This document shows, in pieces, positions 19,668 through 31,700 of a stretch of 64,000 nucleotides of DNA. Under the pieces are notes generated by a model. It did no database searches. It worked only from the letters and a program-made list of their open reading frames with translations, and had not been told where the DNA came from. Positions within the stretch are counted from its first letter, which is position 1, and each line of letters opens with the position of its first letter. The stretch lies in the NCBI RefSeq assembly GCF_051020765.1, contig NC_134932.1, positions 12,896,001-12,960,000 on the forward strand, read 5' to 3'. The DNA comes from Lasioglossum baleicum (lineage: Eukaryota > Arthropoda > Insecta > Hymenoptera > Halictidae). The position numbers and the translations under genes were made by a program.

Positions 19668-22600
19668 GACAGAGAGAAGAGTTAGAGAGCGTTGTTCGTA
19701 AATTGTGCTACGCGGAATGCCGAGGCGTCGTCGGGCTTCTGCACCGTGGTTTAAACCCTTGCGGATTGCCAGGATGGGAACGGAAAGGCGAGCGTGACGG
19801 TGATAGCGAGCAACGTGGCCGGGTAAATGAGAATTTTATTGCTTCGACGTTGCTCCACTATTTTCTTTTTTTTCATATCCTACCCACCACCCTTTTTGTT
19901 TTGTTGTTCGGCTGCAGCGAGAGCAACTCGTCGGCCTTTTTTCCCGGGGTTTAGAGGGGCTCTATTTTCTACGGTCTTCCATGGCTTAGGAGGATTCTGC
20001 TACCCCTGTTCCATGGCAGAAGACTCTGACGTGGTCGTGGTTTTGCGTTCTCAGTCTCGTTCGATAAGAAATTAATTAGAAATGTATCTTGTGTGTGTGT
20101 CACAAGAGGAGAAGCAAAAATCGCGAAGACGTTGTAGAACGCATTGTTAAACCACGGACAATGGGAAGAAAGAGTGTACACAAGGAAATTCAGAAAGGTC
20201 GACCGGTTTCTGTGGTAATGAATTCTCCCAGGTCCGCGAGGGTTGCTAACAACCCCCAGATCGAGCCTGTCGTGCGATAAAGTGGAACGCAAACAATCGG
20301 CCGCCGGTATACGCGTTTACATCGATAGTCGGGGCTACGAAAAAAAGAATAAGGGCATAGAGAGAAAGAGAGAGGACGAGAAGGAGAGAGGGAGAAAGGG
20401 TTCATGAATATTCTGCTGGACTCCGCGTGCTGCTACTCCTGCTACTGGTCGGACGGCATTTGTCAAACGGTCGAGACAAAGCACTTTGACACGCTGCCAG
20501 AAGAAAAAGAGACTAAGCAACAGCTCTCCAACTTTCGACGAATCTCTGCTCCCTCGTCAATCACTTTTACGTTCCTCGGACTGGGTCTATGTTGAACCAG
20601 GGCTAGAAATATCCCACCGAAAATATACACTATTTTGGAAACAATCTCTAGTCCTCCGAGAAGAAGATTTACTGGAATTCACGAGCGATCTGTCGCAATT
20701 ATGCTTGACAACGGCCGCGCTTGTTTTTTCGAAGCAACAAATGGAACTTGGATTGGTCGCCGTGTAACGATATCGGCGCTGTTATGGGGTTACAGGTGAG
20801 GGTGAGGGGTAGGGGCGGTTACAGAGGAAACGATCGAATCCGACGAGTGTCGGGTAATTTTGTTCTGTCATTATTTCGCGGATATCGACGTTTCCCGAAC
20901 GACAGCGTTTTTATTATTCCTCCGCGCTTCCGGCGAGCTGTCGTTTTTAATATTGCTACGTGTTCGCTGTCATTCCGCCGTCGAAACGATATATCCCCTC
21001 GTTCCTCCTTTTGTCCCGTGTAATCACCCGCGGGTTCGAAACCGCTTCGTAAATATCGATTTCAACGGGAATTAGTTTTCATGCGCGTGCACACGCGGCG
21101 GGAGTTACGCCGAGGAATGGATCATTACCCGTGCGACGCGATCGTTTTCGAAATTTTGTTAACCCCGTCTGTGTGTGACCGGCTCCCCTCCCCTCCCGCC
21201 CCGCCGATCGCTTTGTTTTGAGCCACGCGACCCGCCTCGTTCGCATAAACGGAATCCGCGATTTTATTATTATCGCGAAACCGACCCCAACGGTTCCGAC
21301 GGGAAATGGCCGAGAAATGGCACTGCAATTTGTTTCGCGAGCAAATTGATTAGAATTTCTCCCCATCAGAGTCTTTGACGTTCGCAGTTGCCTAGAGAGA
21401 CAATAAAAATTGTATTTATCCCCTGCCGATATTTTTTAATGGACAAATATCGACGGGAGAATAAATTGGAATTTATTTAAACAATTTGAATATGTGATTG
21501 AGACACAGTATTTATCGAGATCTTCATCAATTCATTGTTGAGTTTTACTACCGAGCCAGAGCAAGCAGAAGCAAAGTGAAAATTTAGCGCAGCTAGCGGT
21601 AAGCAATTTTGTTGTTGGATGGTTCCTTAGCTACGGGTTGTTTTAACGCACCTTGCGTACTAGCATACTAGCTGCGTGGAAATTGGAGCATCGGGTTCGC
21701 TGCAGAGTACGTGTTTATGCCGTACGTAATGGCTACCTCGTGCATCCTGAAATATCAGGTCATTTCAGAGGCTTTCGCGTGCCGCGTGCATAGATCGCAG
21801 GATGCGGCTGCAACGTGTTTTACGCGTTTCCGTTTTGTTTACAGCCCTCCGCTTTTCACCGAGCGTTTTCGCTCGATATTCTGTACTAGGTAGCTTTACA
21901 AAATAATTTCACCTGAACCGAGATAATGTTTGGCAAAAATCTTACCTTCTCATTCCAGTTATTCCAATAATTAAACAACAAATCTTGTGCATTTGTGAAA
22001 GGAACGAGTGGCCGCAATTGGAAACAGTGAAATTACTCAAGTTTGTTGCAGTTGGAGTAAAAGAAGTATATTTTGTCTAACCGCAATGAATCAATTTACG
22101 GAAATATGTATTTGCAGAAATAAAACAAGATTGAATTCCTATAAATCTTGCTGCATTTTTTCGAACGCGTATTTGACCATTTAAACGAAAATGTATTCGA
22201 TAATTTCGCGCGGAACGATCCGTACAATTCCGGCCAATTGTAAAATAAAACAATAGTAAAACGCGATCATTTGACCGACGGCGGTCGTTTTTCCGAAACA
22301 CGTCGAACCATTAACGAATCAAATAATCACCGTGGAAAAAAGGGGTGCATAAAGTCTCGCGCGCGCGCATGGCAAAAAAATATGAACAAACGAAGAGAAA
22401 TGTTAATCCGTGGCGGAGATATTCTCGGCCACGAGATACAGCACGGTCCGTCCCGAAGCCGTTAAAAACGACCAATAATTACCGGTCGTTAATCGTTGCG
22501 CGGCCCCGCGCTCGTGCCGGTAATTATTATTATATTTATTGCGTCGCCCGTTCTGGTCGTCGATGAGTTTTTAATTCCGTCGTTTCCGATTCCGGGTCAG

Positions 22601-22999
22601 TGATTGTGTGCGTGTGCGCTTCGTTTTTGTTTTTGTTGCACCGCACCACCATTCCCGCGCCATTTTTTTTCTTTTTTGTGTGTGCGCGCGGCCATTTAGC
22701 GAGGAAATTTGTCGGATGGTGAAATATCTCTTTTGTCCTCCGCGCGCGACAGGCCGCTCTCGATTATTTCATCATCGCGTCGCACACACCGGCGCGCAGC
22801 GCGGCGCGGCAGCGAAAATCCCTGCGAGTCGACCTCGGCCTATCTGAACGACACTCATGGTGCTATAATGGTTTCCATCCACCTGTATACTCGAATTTTT
22901 TATTCCGAGACCACACATTTATTTCTTGCATTAATTTTCTTTCGACTTATTCGAAACAAAGTATACTTGCAATGAATGGTAGTTGGGGATTCTGGTTTT
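19668..22999. other. Gene-free stretch
   Basis: Short frames only. An imperfect hairpin at 19974-20025 pairs GTCTT..CCATGG with CCATGG..AAGAC. A plus-strand donor-like ACAG|GTGAGG occurs at about 20793 after a short open frame. A minus-strand donor AAG|GTAAGA at about 21950 is preceded by a 15-codon ATG frame (MHKICCLIIGITGMR) that resembles a hydrophobic leader but lacks an acceptor. Nothing is strong enough to call. Confidence 0.45.
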
Positions 23000-23028
23000 C
23001 CAAGGTCACTCAAGGACATTCAAGGTCG
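23000..23028 (+). promoter_or_regulatory. Three nuclear-receptor half-sites at 10-bp spacing
   Basis: CCAAGGTCA (23000-23008), TCAAGGACA (23010-23018) and TCAAGGTCG (23020-23028) follow each other with a one-base gap. The first and third fit YCAAGGYCR, the site bound by monomeric orphan receptors of the FTZ-F1/HR39 type; the second differs at one position. All face the same way, one helical turn apart, which suits side-by-side binding. An AT-rich patch with TATATATAA follows at 23035. That the array is bound in vivo is inference. Confidence 0.4.
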
Positions 23029-26000
23029 TTCAAAATATATATAAATTGTACGTTGGAAACATTCATAAATGTCGACATTTTATATTCAACTTGTTGAACT
23101 ATTAAGAAAAGGATGGAATTTTTATAAAATACGTAAAAACATTAAGACACGTGGAAAATCGATATGCATCGTGCACAAATTTTAGAGAGTAAAAATTGCA
23201 TAAAAACAAAGTGCCCAGCACTAAAACGGTTAAGCACTGTGTTCAGGATAGGACGGTAAGATTACGTCTCGGTTTTCCAGAGGAACGAGTCCGGAAAGAA
23301 TGGTTCCGCGGTTTTCATAAACGAGAAACATTGTGGACTGTTTGGATTCAGACTGTTTGCCAGTGTAATAAAAAAGAGGAACGTCGGATTACCTGTTGAC
23401 GCAGTTAATAACATACAGCACGGCAGGCAGTAGGTACGGTACAATGTAAACGCGATTGTTCTTAGCACAGTGCATTCTACGAAATAAGCAACAGCAGTCA
23501 CGAACAAACTTGCCCTCGGCTTCTCGCGAGCAGGGTTGCTGTTGTTTTTGGCTCCGGGTAGAACTCCGAGAAGAATAACCCGGAGACCCTTCGTAGAATG
23601 CCAACAAGATTCCGTGAATTATTAAAACCCGGAGAAACACTTGTAGAACGGTAACTCTATACCAAGACAATCTCCGCAAAAAGGGGTCTCGTTGTCATAA
23701 CTCTACTGGCTGTCATCGTTGCGGCTCGCTCCCCGAAGGCCTAAACACGAAATATTAAACACTGCAAACGGAAAAACCACTCTTACTTCCTACACTTGAT
23801 ACATGTATACCGCACTTTTGTTTTGTATAAATGTAATGTACGTATATCTGCGATACAAAGACAAAGATTTAGCTACCTTCTGATGGAAGAAAAATAATAG
23901 CATCTGAATAGGAAGACTTTCGGTAAGTTAAAAATGACGATATGGTTCGAAGGGCCGAGAAGAAGGCGCCAGAGGTCCAGAATCCACAAAACATCGGCGA
24001 CTCTCGGCGTCCCGGCTGGGAATCCGAATTGTCTCGATTTCAAAGGAAGTCCCGGCATTCTAGGAGTGCTGGGAACGCTGTCGATCGACCGTGCACGAGC
24101 CAGATCGGTCGAATTGATGAAGTAAACCGAACGGGGCCCGCTTCAACAGGGTGAAAAGCCCGGAATCGATGAACGATCGCGCGTCGGCCGTTTTCGAGAT
24201 AGAGAGAGAGACGGAGAGATCCAGAGAGCGAGAGAACCCGAGTCTCGTTGCGAGAACGATGAACGTGGTTCCGAGCTAATAAACCGGAAACCTAATGCGG
24301 TTCGGCCTAATAAACCGGAATTACCCGTATTAGGTGTCGGATCGAACGGTGTATCGCGTCTAGCTTCTCGGCAATAATGCGAATTTAGATTGATCCGACC
24401 ACGTGGAACGCGGAACGTGCCGTAGAGCCGAGGCCGCTGCTGCCACTGCTGCTACTGCCACTACTGTTACTGCTCTTGCTGCACACACCCGTTTACCGAA
24501 ACCAACGAACTACCGTTTCAATTCTCCGGACCGGCGAGCCCCGGATCGATATGAATTTATTAGCAGCCCCGTAACAACGTTCCCGTCGCAAGGATGAATA
24601 TGAATCGGCCGCTTTACGGAAAATAAGGACCCAGAACTGCAACTTTACTGCTCCCGATTCAATGAAGGATTTGTTCACTGATTGATTTTTTTATTGGTTT
24701 CATGTCCCGGGCGCTTCGGGTACCCGCGTTTACCCCCATAACGTCGCTCACAATCAGCAAAATTCAGTGACTTCGTCGTGTTAGTGATAATCGTACGCGA
24801 GCCTCGGGCTAGAAGACACGATTTAATTTACCGTAATCGGGCGAAGAAAAATTTGTAGAGGAAGTAATCTGTTCTTGTTTTGGTCATTGCAAGCGACTTT
24901 CTTACTTAGCGACTTACTCGGTGACTCTGCCTCTTGTATTCGCAAGACCTTTCGTAATTTTCTGGCCCCTGTTACACTGGTCTTACGAGGAGATCTCCAG
25001 AACTGTTACACTGACTTCTTAGCGAGCCTTTGACAGATTATAGTACTCGTGAAGCCGCTTATTTCAGAATCCTCATTTGGCAGTCAACGGTTAATACGCT
25101 GCTGGAAATATTTATTGCCTGGCTCGTCAACTTATTTTCGCTCGGTTATTAAGTGAAAATTTGATATCGTGGCCTCGATGTAATTCTATTTTTATTTATC
25201 CCTCAGATATATTTTTTGAGATTTTATTTATTCGAGCTGTCGTTCAATAACAATTTATTGTTTTTCGAGAAAAAAAGCGAAAAGAAGTGAAAGGGACCAC
25301 GGTCTTTTATGCCGCGGCCATTAATTCACCATTTTTATCCGGTAACGTGTGCCGGCTTCAATGGCACAAAAGTTCAATCGTCTCTCCACATACTTTTATT
25401 AAAAAAGCAAAGTTTATTCTTCGCCGAACAAATAATGAAATATTTTTGCGCGTACGCGGAAAACATAATCCTATTGTAACGTCGATAATGGTGCTCAGTA
25501 CGCGCGCACAACTGAGGTAGCCAATAAAATCGGTAGCCAAACAAAGGAAATAAAATATGCACGGAAAAAGAAACATGGACCAACCGTAACAATATTTCAT
25601 CTTGTGGAACGAATTAACAAATATAACACGAAAATCCAGCAACAGGAAGGCGTTATTAATATAAAAGAGCCTAATTTGTTCACCTAAGAGCGTCACCATT
25701 TTGCCAGCAATTCCAGTTTTCTCTTTGCTGTTCTTTACATGTAGAATGAAAACGTTCAAAATATCTTTAAAATGATATTTTTTCTTCTAAATACAACTAT
25801 TAATTTTCCACACGATTGTTTAACTTTCTACTCGATTATGAACGAAGCATATAAAATTCCGTAGGTCCAAAGATGAATAATGGTCGAATTTTCATCTTGA
25901 GGAGCGTGCAAGAGTTAAGATTTATTTTGTCAGGCCACAAATCGGAGACGAGGGTATCCGGCGGTAAGAGGAGCCTGTCTAGCACGTTATCAATTTTTTT

Positions 26001-26941
26001 CGAGACGAGCTCGATAAATAATTTCGTCGCGGGACTCTGAATTTCGTGCAGCCGGATTTCGTGGAGCCTTTGATCGCGGGAACGGAGACATCCTTTCTTC
26101 TTCCAGAAGAGTAGAACGATTTAGGCCCTCGAGCGTTCCCGAAATTCCAGAAGGAATTGCTCGTCTCCCGTTGCTCCTTCCGCCTCGTTTCTTCTCGGTA
26201 ACTCATAACGAAATGACAGAGTGACTCGTCACCGCTCTCCTCTGCGCCTCCCACGCCTCCATTCCACCCCCTATTCCCTCCGAGTTTCTTTCACCCCTAT
26301 CTCCGCAGCATCTCTCGTGCTTCGCGCGAATCCTCTTTCTTTTTTCCTTCCGCAAATTCCTTCCTGTTCTCCTTTTTCAAATTTTCGACCAGTCATTTAT
26401 TACGTTCTGCTTCAAAATCTTGTGTAGATTTTTCTTAGTAAATTCTTCTCAAGATTATATCTATCGGTTTACGCTTCAGGAAAAATAAAAAAAGATTGTA
26501 GCCGTATACTCGCATTCGTATCCGCAATAAAGCAGCACCAGCAGCGTTTTGTGATTGATGGCAAATAACGCGCTAATTTATTCGTCAAACATTGAACTCC
26601 ACGCGAGCCGCGCGGTGGTTTACACACTTTAATATTTAATAACATTTAACCTTCCGTATATTTTCGATCTCTCGCGAATGCTTCATCTTTTGTTGCAAAC
26701 AACGAAACATACAATTTATTTGAAACATGCTGGTACATTTGCTATTTTCTTTTTAATTACACATCGAGACTCGCTTTCGTGTTTTTAGGAAAATAATTCT
26801 CATTTGCGAGGCGCGGCAAACGCCAGCCGTATTCTTTAACCCCTTGGCGCATTTATTTTGTTCACAGCTACGTTCATTGGAACATTCTTCCTACGTTTAA
26901 ATTTATATTTCCTTTCAACTCTCTTTGGATTTTATGTCCCA
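23029..26941. other. Gene-free stretch
   Basis: It contains a degenerate TGC/TAC trinucleotide tract at 24433-24482 and a short GA tract at 24201-24211. A plus-strand donor-like TTCG|GTAAGT is at about 23915. Minus-strand donor-like sites GTAAGTCG and GTAAGAA are near 24905-24925. Minus frames at 25759-25358 are open and Phe/Tyr/Ile-rich but without a domain. AT-rich from 25100 to 25900. Confidence 0.5.
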
Positions 26942-26965
26942 TTCTTCTTCTTCTTCTTCTTCTTC
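26942..26965. repeat. (TTC)8 trinucleotide repeat
   Basis: Eight perfect TTC units in a pyrimidine-rich context. Confidence 0.95.
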
Positions 26966-27581
26966 CTGAATCAAACATATGTATTCTTCACTTCCTTCTT
27001 TTTTTTCACTAGAGGATAAAAATCATCAGAATGGACTTTCGGCAACAAAGATGAACGATGCTGTCCCTGTTGAGCATTACAATAGACCAACGTTTACAGC
27101 GCTTTTAAACGTACGTTTTTAACCGCAGGGTTAACGAGAACGCACCCTCGAGCGTTCGTCGCATTAAAAATGTTTATTCCACCCTTCCTGGCCGTACTTT
27201 AGGTGTTTAACAAATCGGCTCCCGTTTTTGCAACGAGCGGCGGTCGGTTCGAGCCCTTTTGGAACAGGGAGAAGCGCTTTCAACGCGGTCAAAGTTAAAA
27301 ATAGCGTGTATATGCTTCCAGGATGGCGGTTTAATTGTGTGTCGCGGTTGAAACGCGTCTTCAAAGTGGCGTCCGAGCGAGTGCTATGCTCGCAATAAAT
27401 TTCGCGAACGAGCAAGCGAAGCTTTTGTTCGGTGGGACGCGTGTCTCCGTCACTGTCGCCATTTTAAATCGGTCGTTGGGTTATCCCCGGAGCCGGTGTT
27501 TATGCAAATCTCAGTGGACAAGCGCGTAATTCGATGTCGGATATATTTAACCGTCATCGGGGTCTCACCTCCGTTTCGAAA

Positions 27582-27584
<3 letters not shown>
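26966..27584. other. Gene-free stretch
   Basis: No supported gene. A motif AAAATGGCGACAG (minus strand, about 27455-27467) is YY1/Pho-like. Confidence 0.5.

Positions 27585-27616
<32 letters not shown>
27585..27616. repeat. (CT)16 microsatellite
   Basis: Perfect 32-bp CT run. Confidence 0.95.
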
Positions 27617-27620
<4 letters not shown>

Positions 27621-28635
27621 CTCGCTGTTGGTCTCTTCGTTCCCTGGAAATAAAGGCATACGCAGCGGCGCGCGATTAATTTTGTTTTCCGAGCGACAGC
27701 GTTCTGTTCTACGGCGCTAAAACCGCGGCGCTTCTCTTTCTGTCTATCGTCGATTCTGCTCTCGGTATTTCTGGCGCCCCCGACGACCGACGATGCTCGT
27801 TCGATTTTTTCCTGCACCGCCACGGACATTCCGAGTGTCTTCGCTCTTACGAAACTGCTGGAGAAATTACGACAGCGCCGGGAAATACCGGGTATTCTGA
27901 ACCTCGTTCTTCGTTCTCCGAGCTAATCATGTTTTGACGTAATTTGACCCTTCCTTATTGTTAGTGGACGCAGGGTGCAGGAACTCATTTAATTCAATTA
28001 GAGCTGATTTGGAACATTGGGACATTAGGATATTTGGAACATTGGCCAAAATTTCGGCAATTGGCAATATTTCTTAGTAACAAAATTACCACTACCACTT
28101 TAAGATATGCTCTTTCCAGTGCAGAAAGATTTATTCCGAAAGAGTTTACCGATTCCCGACAAAAAATTCACAAAGATGGCTCTTCCTCATTAGTCCTAGC
28201 AGAACCTTTTCTTCGCGAGTTTCTCCGAAGCACCAGATAAAATAAAATTAGAAAGACACGACGAACGTCCAACTCCTGTCAAAAATACCTCCGAGACCTT
28301 TCGCTTTCTGGTTTATTATCCCCGGGCTTGGTAAAAACGCTTTCCGTTCCGTCGGCTACAATGACTCGGTTTATTTTCGGCTGGCGGACATCGCGTATCA
28401 CGGCTTCTTTCTCCCAAGCCGTCTTCCAGTTTCACTCTCGCTCTTTATCCTTTGTTCCTGGTCTCGTTAGCCGCAGCTACGGCGACTGTGTCCTGCCCGC
28501 CACCTAACAACTGCAGCTCCCTGTGTGTTTTCAAATAACACTTTGCTTCTCTTTCCCGGCGCGGCGGTACGTTGCACCGCCTGCATTTAACTCCTCTGGC
28601 CCGGTGGTTTCCCTTTTCATCTGTGATCTCCCTTG
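27617..28635. other. Gene-free stretch with a 13-bp direct repeat
   Basis: TTTGGAACATTGG occurs at 28008-28020 and again at 28033-28045, 25 bp apart, with GGACATTAGGATA between. No coding frame is supported. Confidence 0.5.
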
Positions 28636-28648
28636 CTCTCTCTCTCTC

Positions 28649-28715
<67 letters not shown>
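28636..28715. repeat. Long (CT)n microsatellite, 80 bp
   Basis: One of the two longest CT tracts in the window, about 80 bp, with a single A interruption at 28651. A tract of this length is expected to be length-polymorphic. Confidence 0.97.
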
Positions 28716-28721
<6 letters not shown>

Positions 28722-31700
28722 AGTTCCCGGTGTATCGTGTGAAAGCGCGAAAACCCGCGAGACCAACCGAAACCGTGAAAATAAATGATTTTCTGGCTCG
28801 GAACCTCGAAATCACGAGTCTCAGCTTCGCGAATAAATTCTGGTCTGTCATAGGTCGTGTACAACAGATCGGAAAATCGCAGTCGAGTCGTTAAAACGTA
28901 CTTCATTGAACGACACAGTCCCTATTACGCTGTGTCACGGTCTGTTGCTCGCACCACCACGCGTTATCGCAATTACGCTATCTTTCACGCTCTGTCCGCG
29001 CTGTGATCGGCGATTCGACAGTTTCGACGCTGCTCTCCCAGGTGCTGGGCAATTAACCTCGTTGATCAGCCACCGAACGAACACTACACTCGCTTGCATC
29101 ACCGATCATAACCGTTAGGACTCCATAAAGAAAGATCTCCCATGTTGCAGGAGAACTGCAGCCCTACATTTTCATTCGGCTATTAATCATTAATCAGCCA
29201 GACGAAACTGTTTGTCCAAATCGAAATATGAATTTTTGTGCCAACATATTCAGCGTAGCAAATCTAATTAGCACCTTGTTAGAAACAGCAAAATGAAAGA
29301 CAGTTGCAACCGTACTCGGTGTATCATGTGCATTTTTCTATTTCTCCATTCGGCAATTTACTGTGCCAGAATTTTCGAGATTTTTTCCCATCAGTTCACT
29401 TGCAAAACAGCAAACAGACAACGGTCCGTTACGTGTAGGAATTCTTTCAGGCAGATGGCAATTTTACGAAGTGTAACTTGACGTTCCACTGACGTTGTAC
29501 ATCCTGCGGTCGTTAATATTATAGCACGCGCCGCGCCGGCACGAAGGTTTCTGAATCATGTAGGAGATGTTCAGCGGCGAATTATGATCGCGATGGTGCC
29601 AGGAAAATAAACCTCCGGGCCATATAAAATCACTTGGCTAATTTTTAACAATTCATAAAACACTTCGGTGAGCTGTGCTCTTATTTATAGATCAGACGGT
29701 TGATCTAAATCGCGAAACTGGAACAGCAACGCTACGTGGAGAGCTTTACACAGTGTCTTACATGCTGCTGCATTCGTTCGTTCAATCCACGAGTAGATCA
29801 TAATCAGTATTACATAAACGCCTCGAGTATATCACATATTTTTGAAGCTGGGAAGAAAAGGTGAATATTACGATGAAGCAATAATTCTTCTGAAGGTCGT
29901 CTTCAGCCTTCAGTCTGTTTAAAATATTTCCCTATTTTTGAAGCAGGGCAGTTTCTGCGACCACTATTGCAGTCGAGTGTGATCTGGACGCGCGCACGTC
30001 TACGGTAGCTCCTTGCAAGTTTCGAGAATGATCGACAATCCAGTCCACTTCATAGTTTGAAGAGGCCAAGGGGCAATATTCAGTGGAATTTACGTTTCAT
30101 TAAAATCCGCGGTTGTTAGACTGAAGTGACGTGTCCTTTGTCAGCGAAGTTGGTTGGCGGCTGGCGAGATACAAGTGGCTCGGCTACGGGAGTGACAACG
30201 CCGGTATGGAATCTTGACAAAGCAATGGGGGAAATGGCGTCCGAAATAGAGGTGGTCGAAGGCTTGCAGAGCGGTCAACAAGGAGCGAGTTCTCGTTTTG
30301 GCCGGTATCGTCGTCGTCGCGGCGCGGCGCTCTCTGTCCGCTATTTCTGGCGACCAAAAACAATACGATGCCTCGCTGTCAGGCGCCGTGACTCCTTTCA
30401 GATTCTCAGACGAGGACCTCCCCTTTGCTATCCTTTTTGCGGACTGTCTCGTTTCACTGCGTTTCGACTTCTACGCGAGTCATTAAATTTGCCAACCCCG
30501 TCCGTGTCCGAAAGGAATTTCACCCTAAAATCAATCATGGAAATTCTAGCGCAGTGTTGGAAAAATATTCGAGAAATGTTTTCTCAACAAATATGCAGAT
30601 ATTGCGAAAGGTGGAACTTTTAGAAAAATGTCCAACATTGAATTGAACTTGGTGAATTCCGATCTGGGACCAGGATGCGTAGATTTCGCGAATCGAGAGG
30701 AGAGAAAAAGATCGAAAACGCGGGCGATCGCGTTGCAGGATCGAATGAACCGAGAGAACTATTACCGAGCCCAGGGAATCAGTGTCAGCGAATAAGTTTC
30801 GAGTGTCGGGATTCCGCGAATCCCAGCTATTTCGGAGCCCGATTGATTTTCACGCGGCAATGCCGGTTTCATTTTTCGCGCAGAACGAATTAACCGCTGA
30901 AATTTCCGCGTTTCCTGGCGCCCACCCCCCCCCGGACCCCCGGACAATCGGGAATGTATTGTTATTACATTTCCCGAGCACGGAGAACGACGGTAACGTC
31001 ATAAAGCGACATTAAAAAGGGAGAATCACTTGCCAATTCGCGGAATTACGCCCGGTTATTACACATTCCTCTTTAACGGAAAATATTCGTTTCCCCGTTC
31101 GCGCGTCGCGTTTCTCGTTCCTCTTCGCGTTTCGCCGACGCGCGCGCGAATTCCGTTTCCGCTTCTTGTCTCTGAACAGCACACGAATATTTCGCTCGAA
31201 TTTATTCTAATCGCCGTGCGAGAGGGGTCGCATGAATTTCGGCTTCGTTAGCGTGGCTTAGGTCTGAGAGAGCTCTGAAAGTGAATTAGATGCTGCGAAA
31301 ATCTCTGTGTCATTGAAATTGGCCATTTTGCAAATATTAGTACACTTTCAAAATTCATATCAACGAGCTAACAGATTCCAATATAGCCAAAATCATATAT
31401 TAACGTAAATGTTTTCTATAATAATATTTCACAAATTTCCATATGTGTAGATCAACATAAATCCACTCTATTAATTACAGTTATCAACAAACAAGTTTCG
31501 ACAGTTTCGCGCACTTCACCACTACAGTATACATGTCATTGATTTGCTATTACTATTATTGTTAATATTAACCCGTAACTATAATGAATAATGAAACTCC
31601 GATAACAGACCGCCAATGATTATTCCATTATTGCGTACATACTACAGGAAACAAAGTAATTATAATTGTTCTTGCTTGATACATCCATAATAGAGAGGTC

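Noticed and set aside
19974..20025. Imperfect hairpin with CCATGG on both sides
   Set aside because: Stem interrupted and short; below what I would expect for a microRNA precursor or terminator.
21030..21050. GGTTCGAAAC resembling a tRNA T-loop
   Set aside because: Stems do not pair over five bases and no D-arm, anticodon arm or acceptor stem can be built around it.
30126..30623. 165-codon plus-strand frame
   Set aside because: It opens with GTG, its first ATG is internal, and the second half is Arg-rich with no domain.
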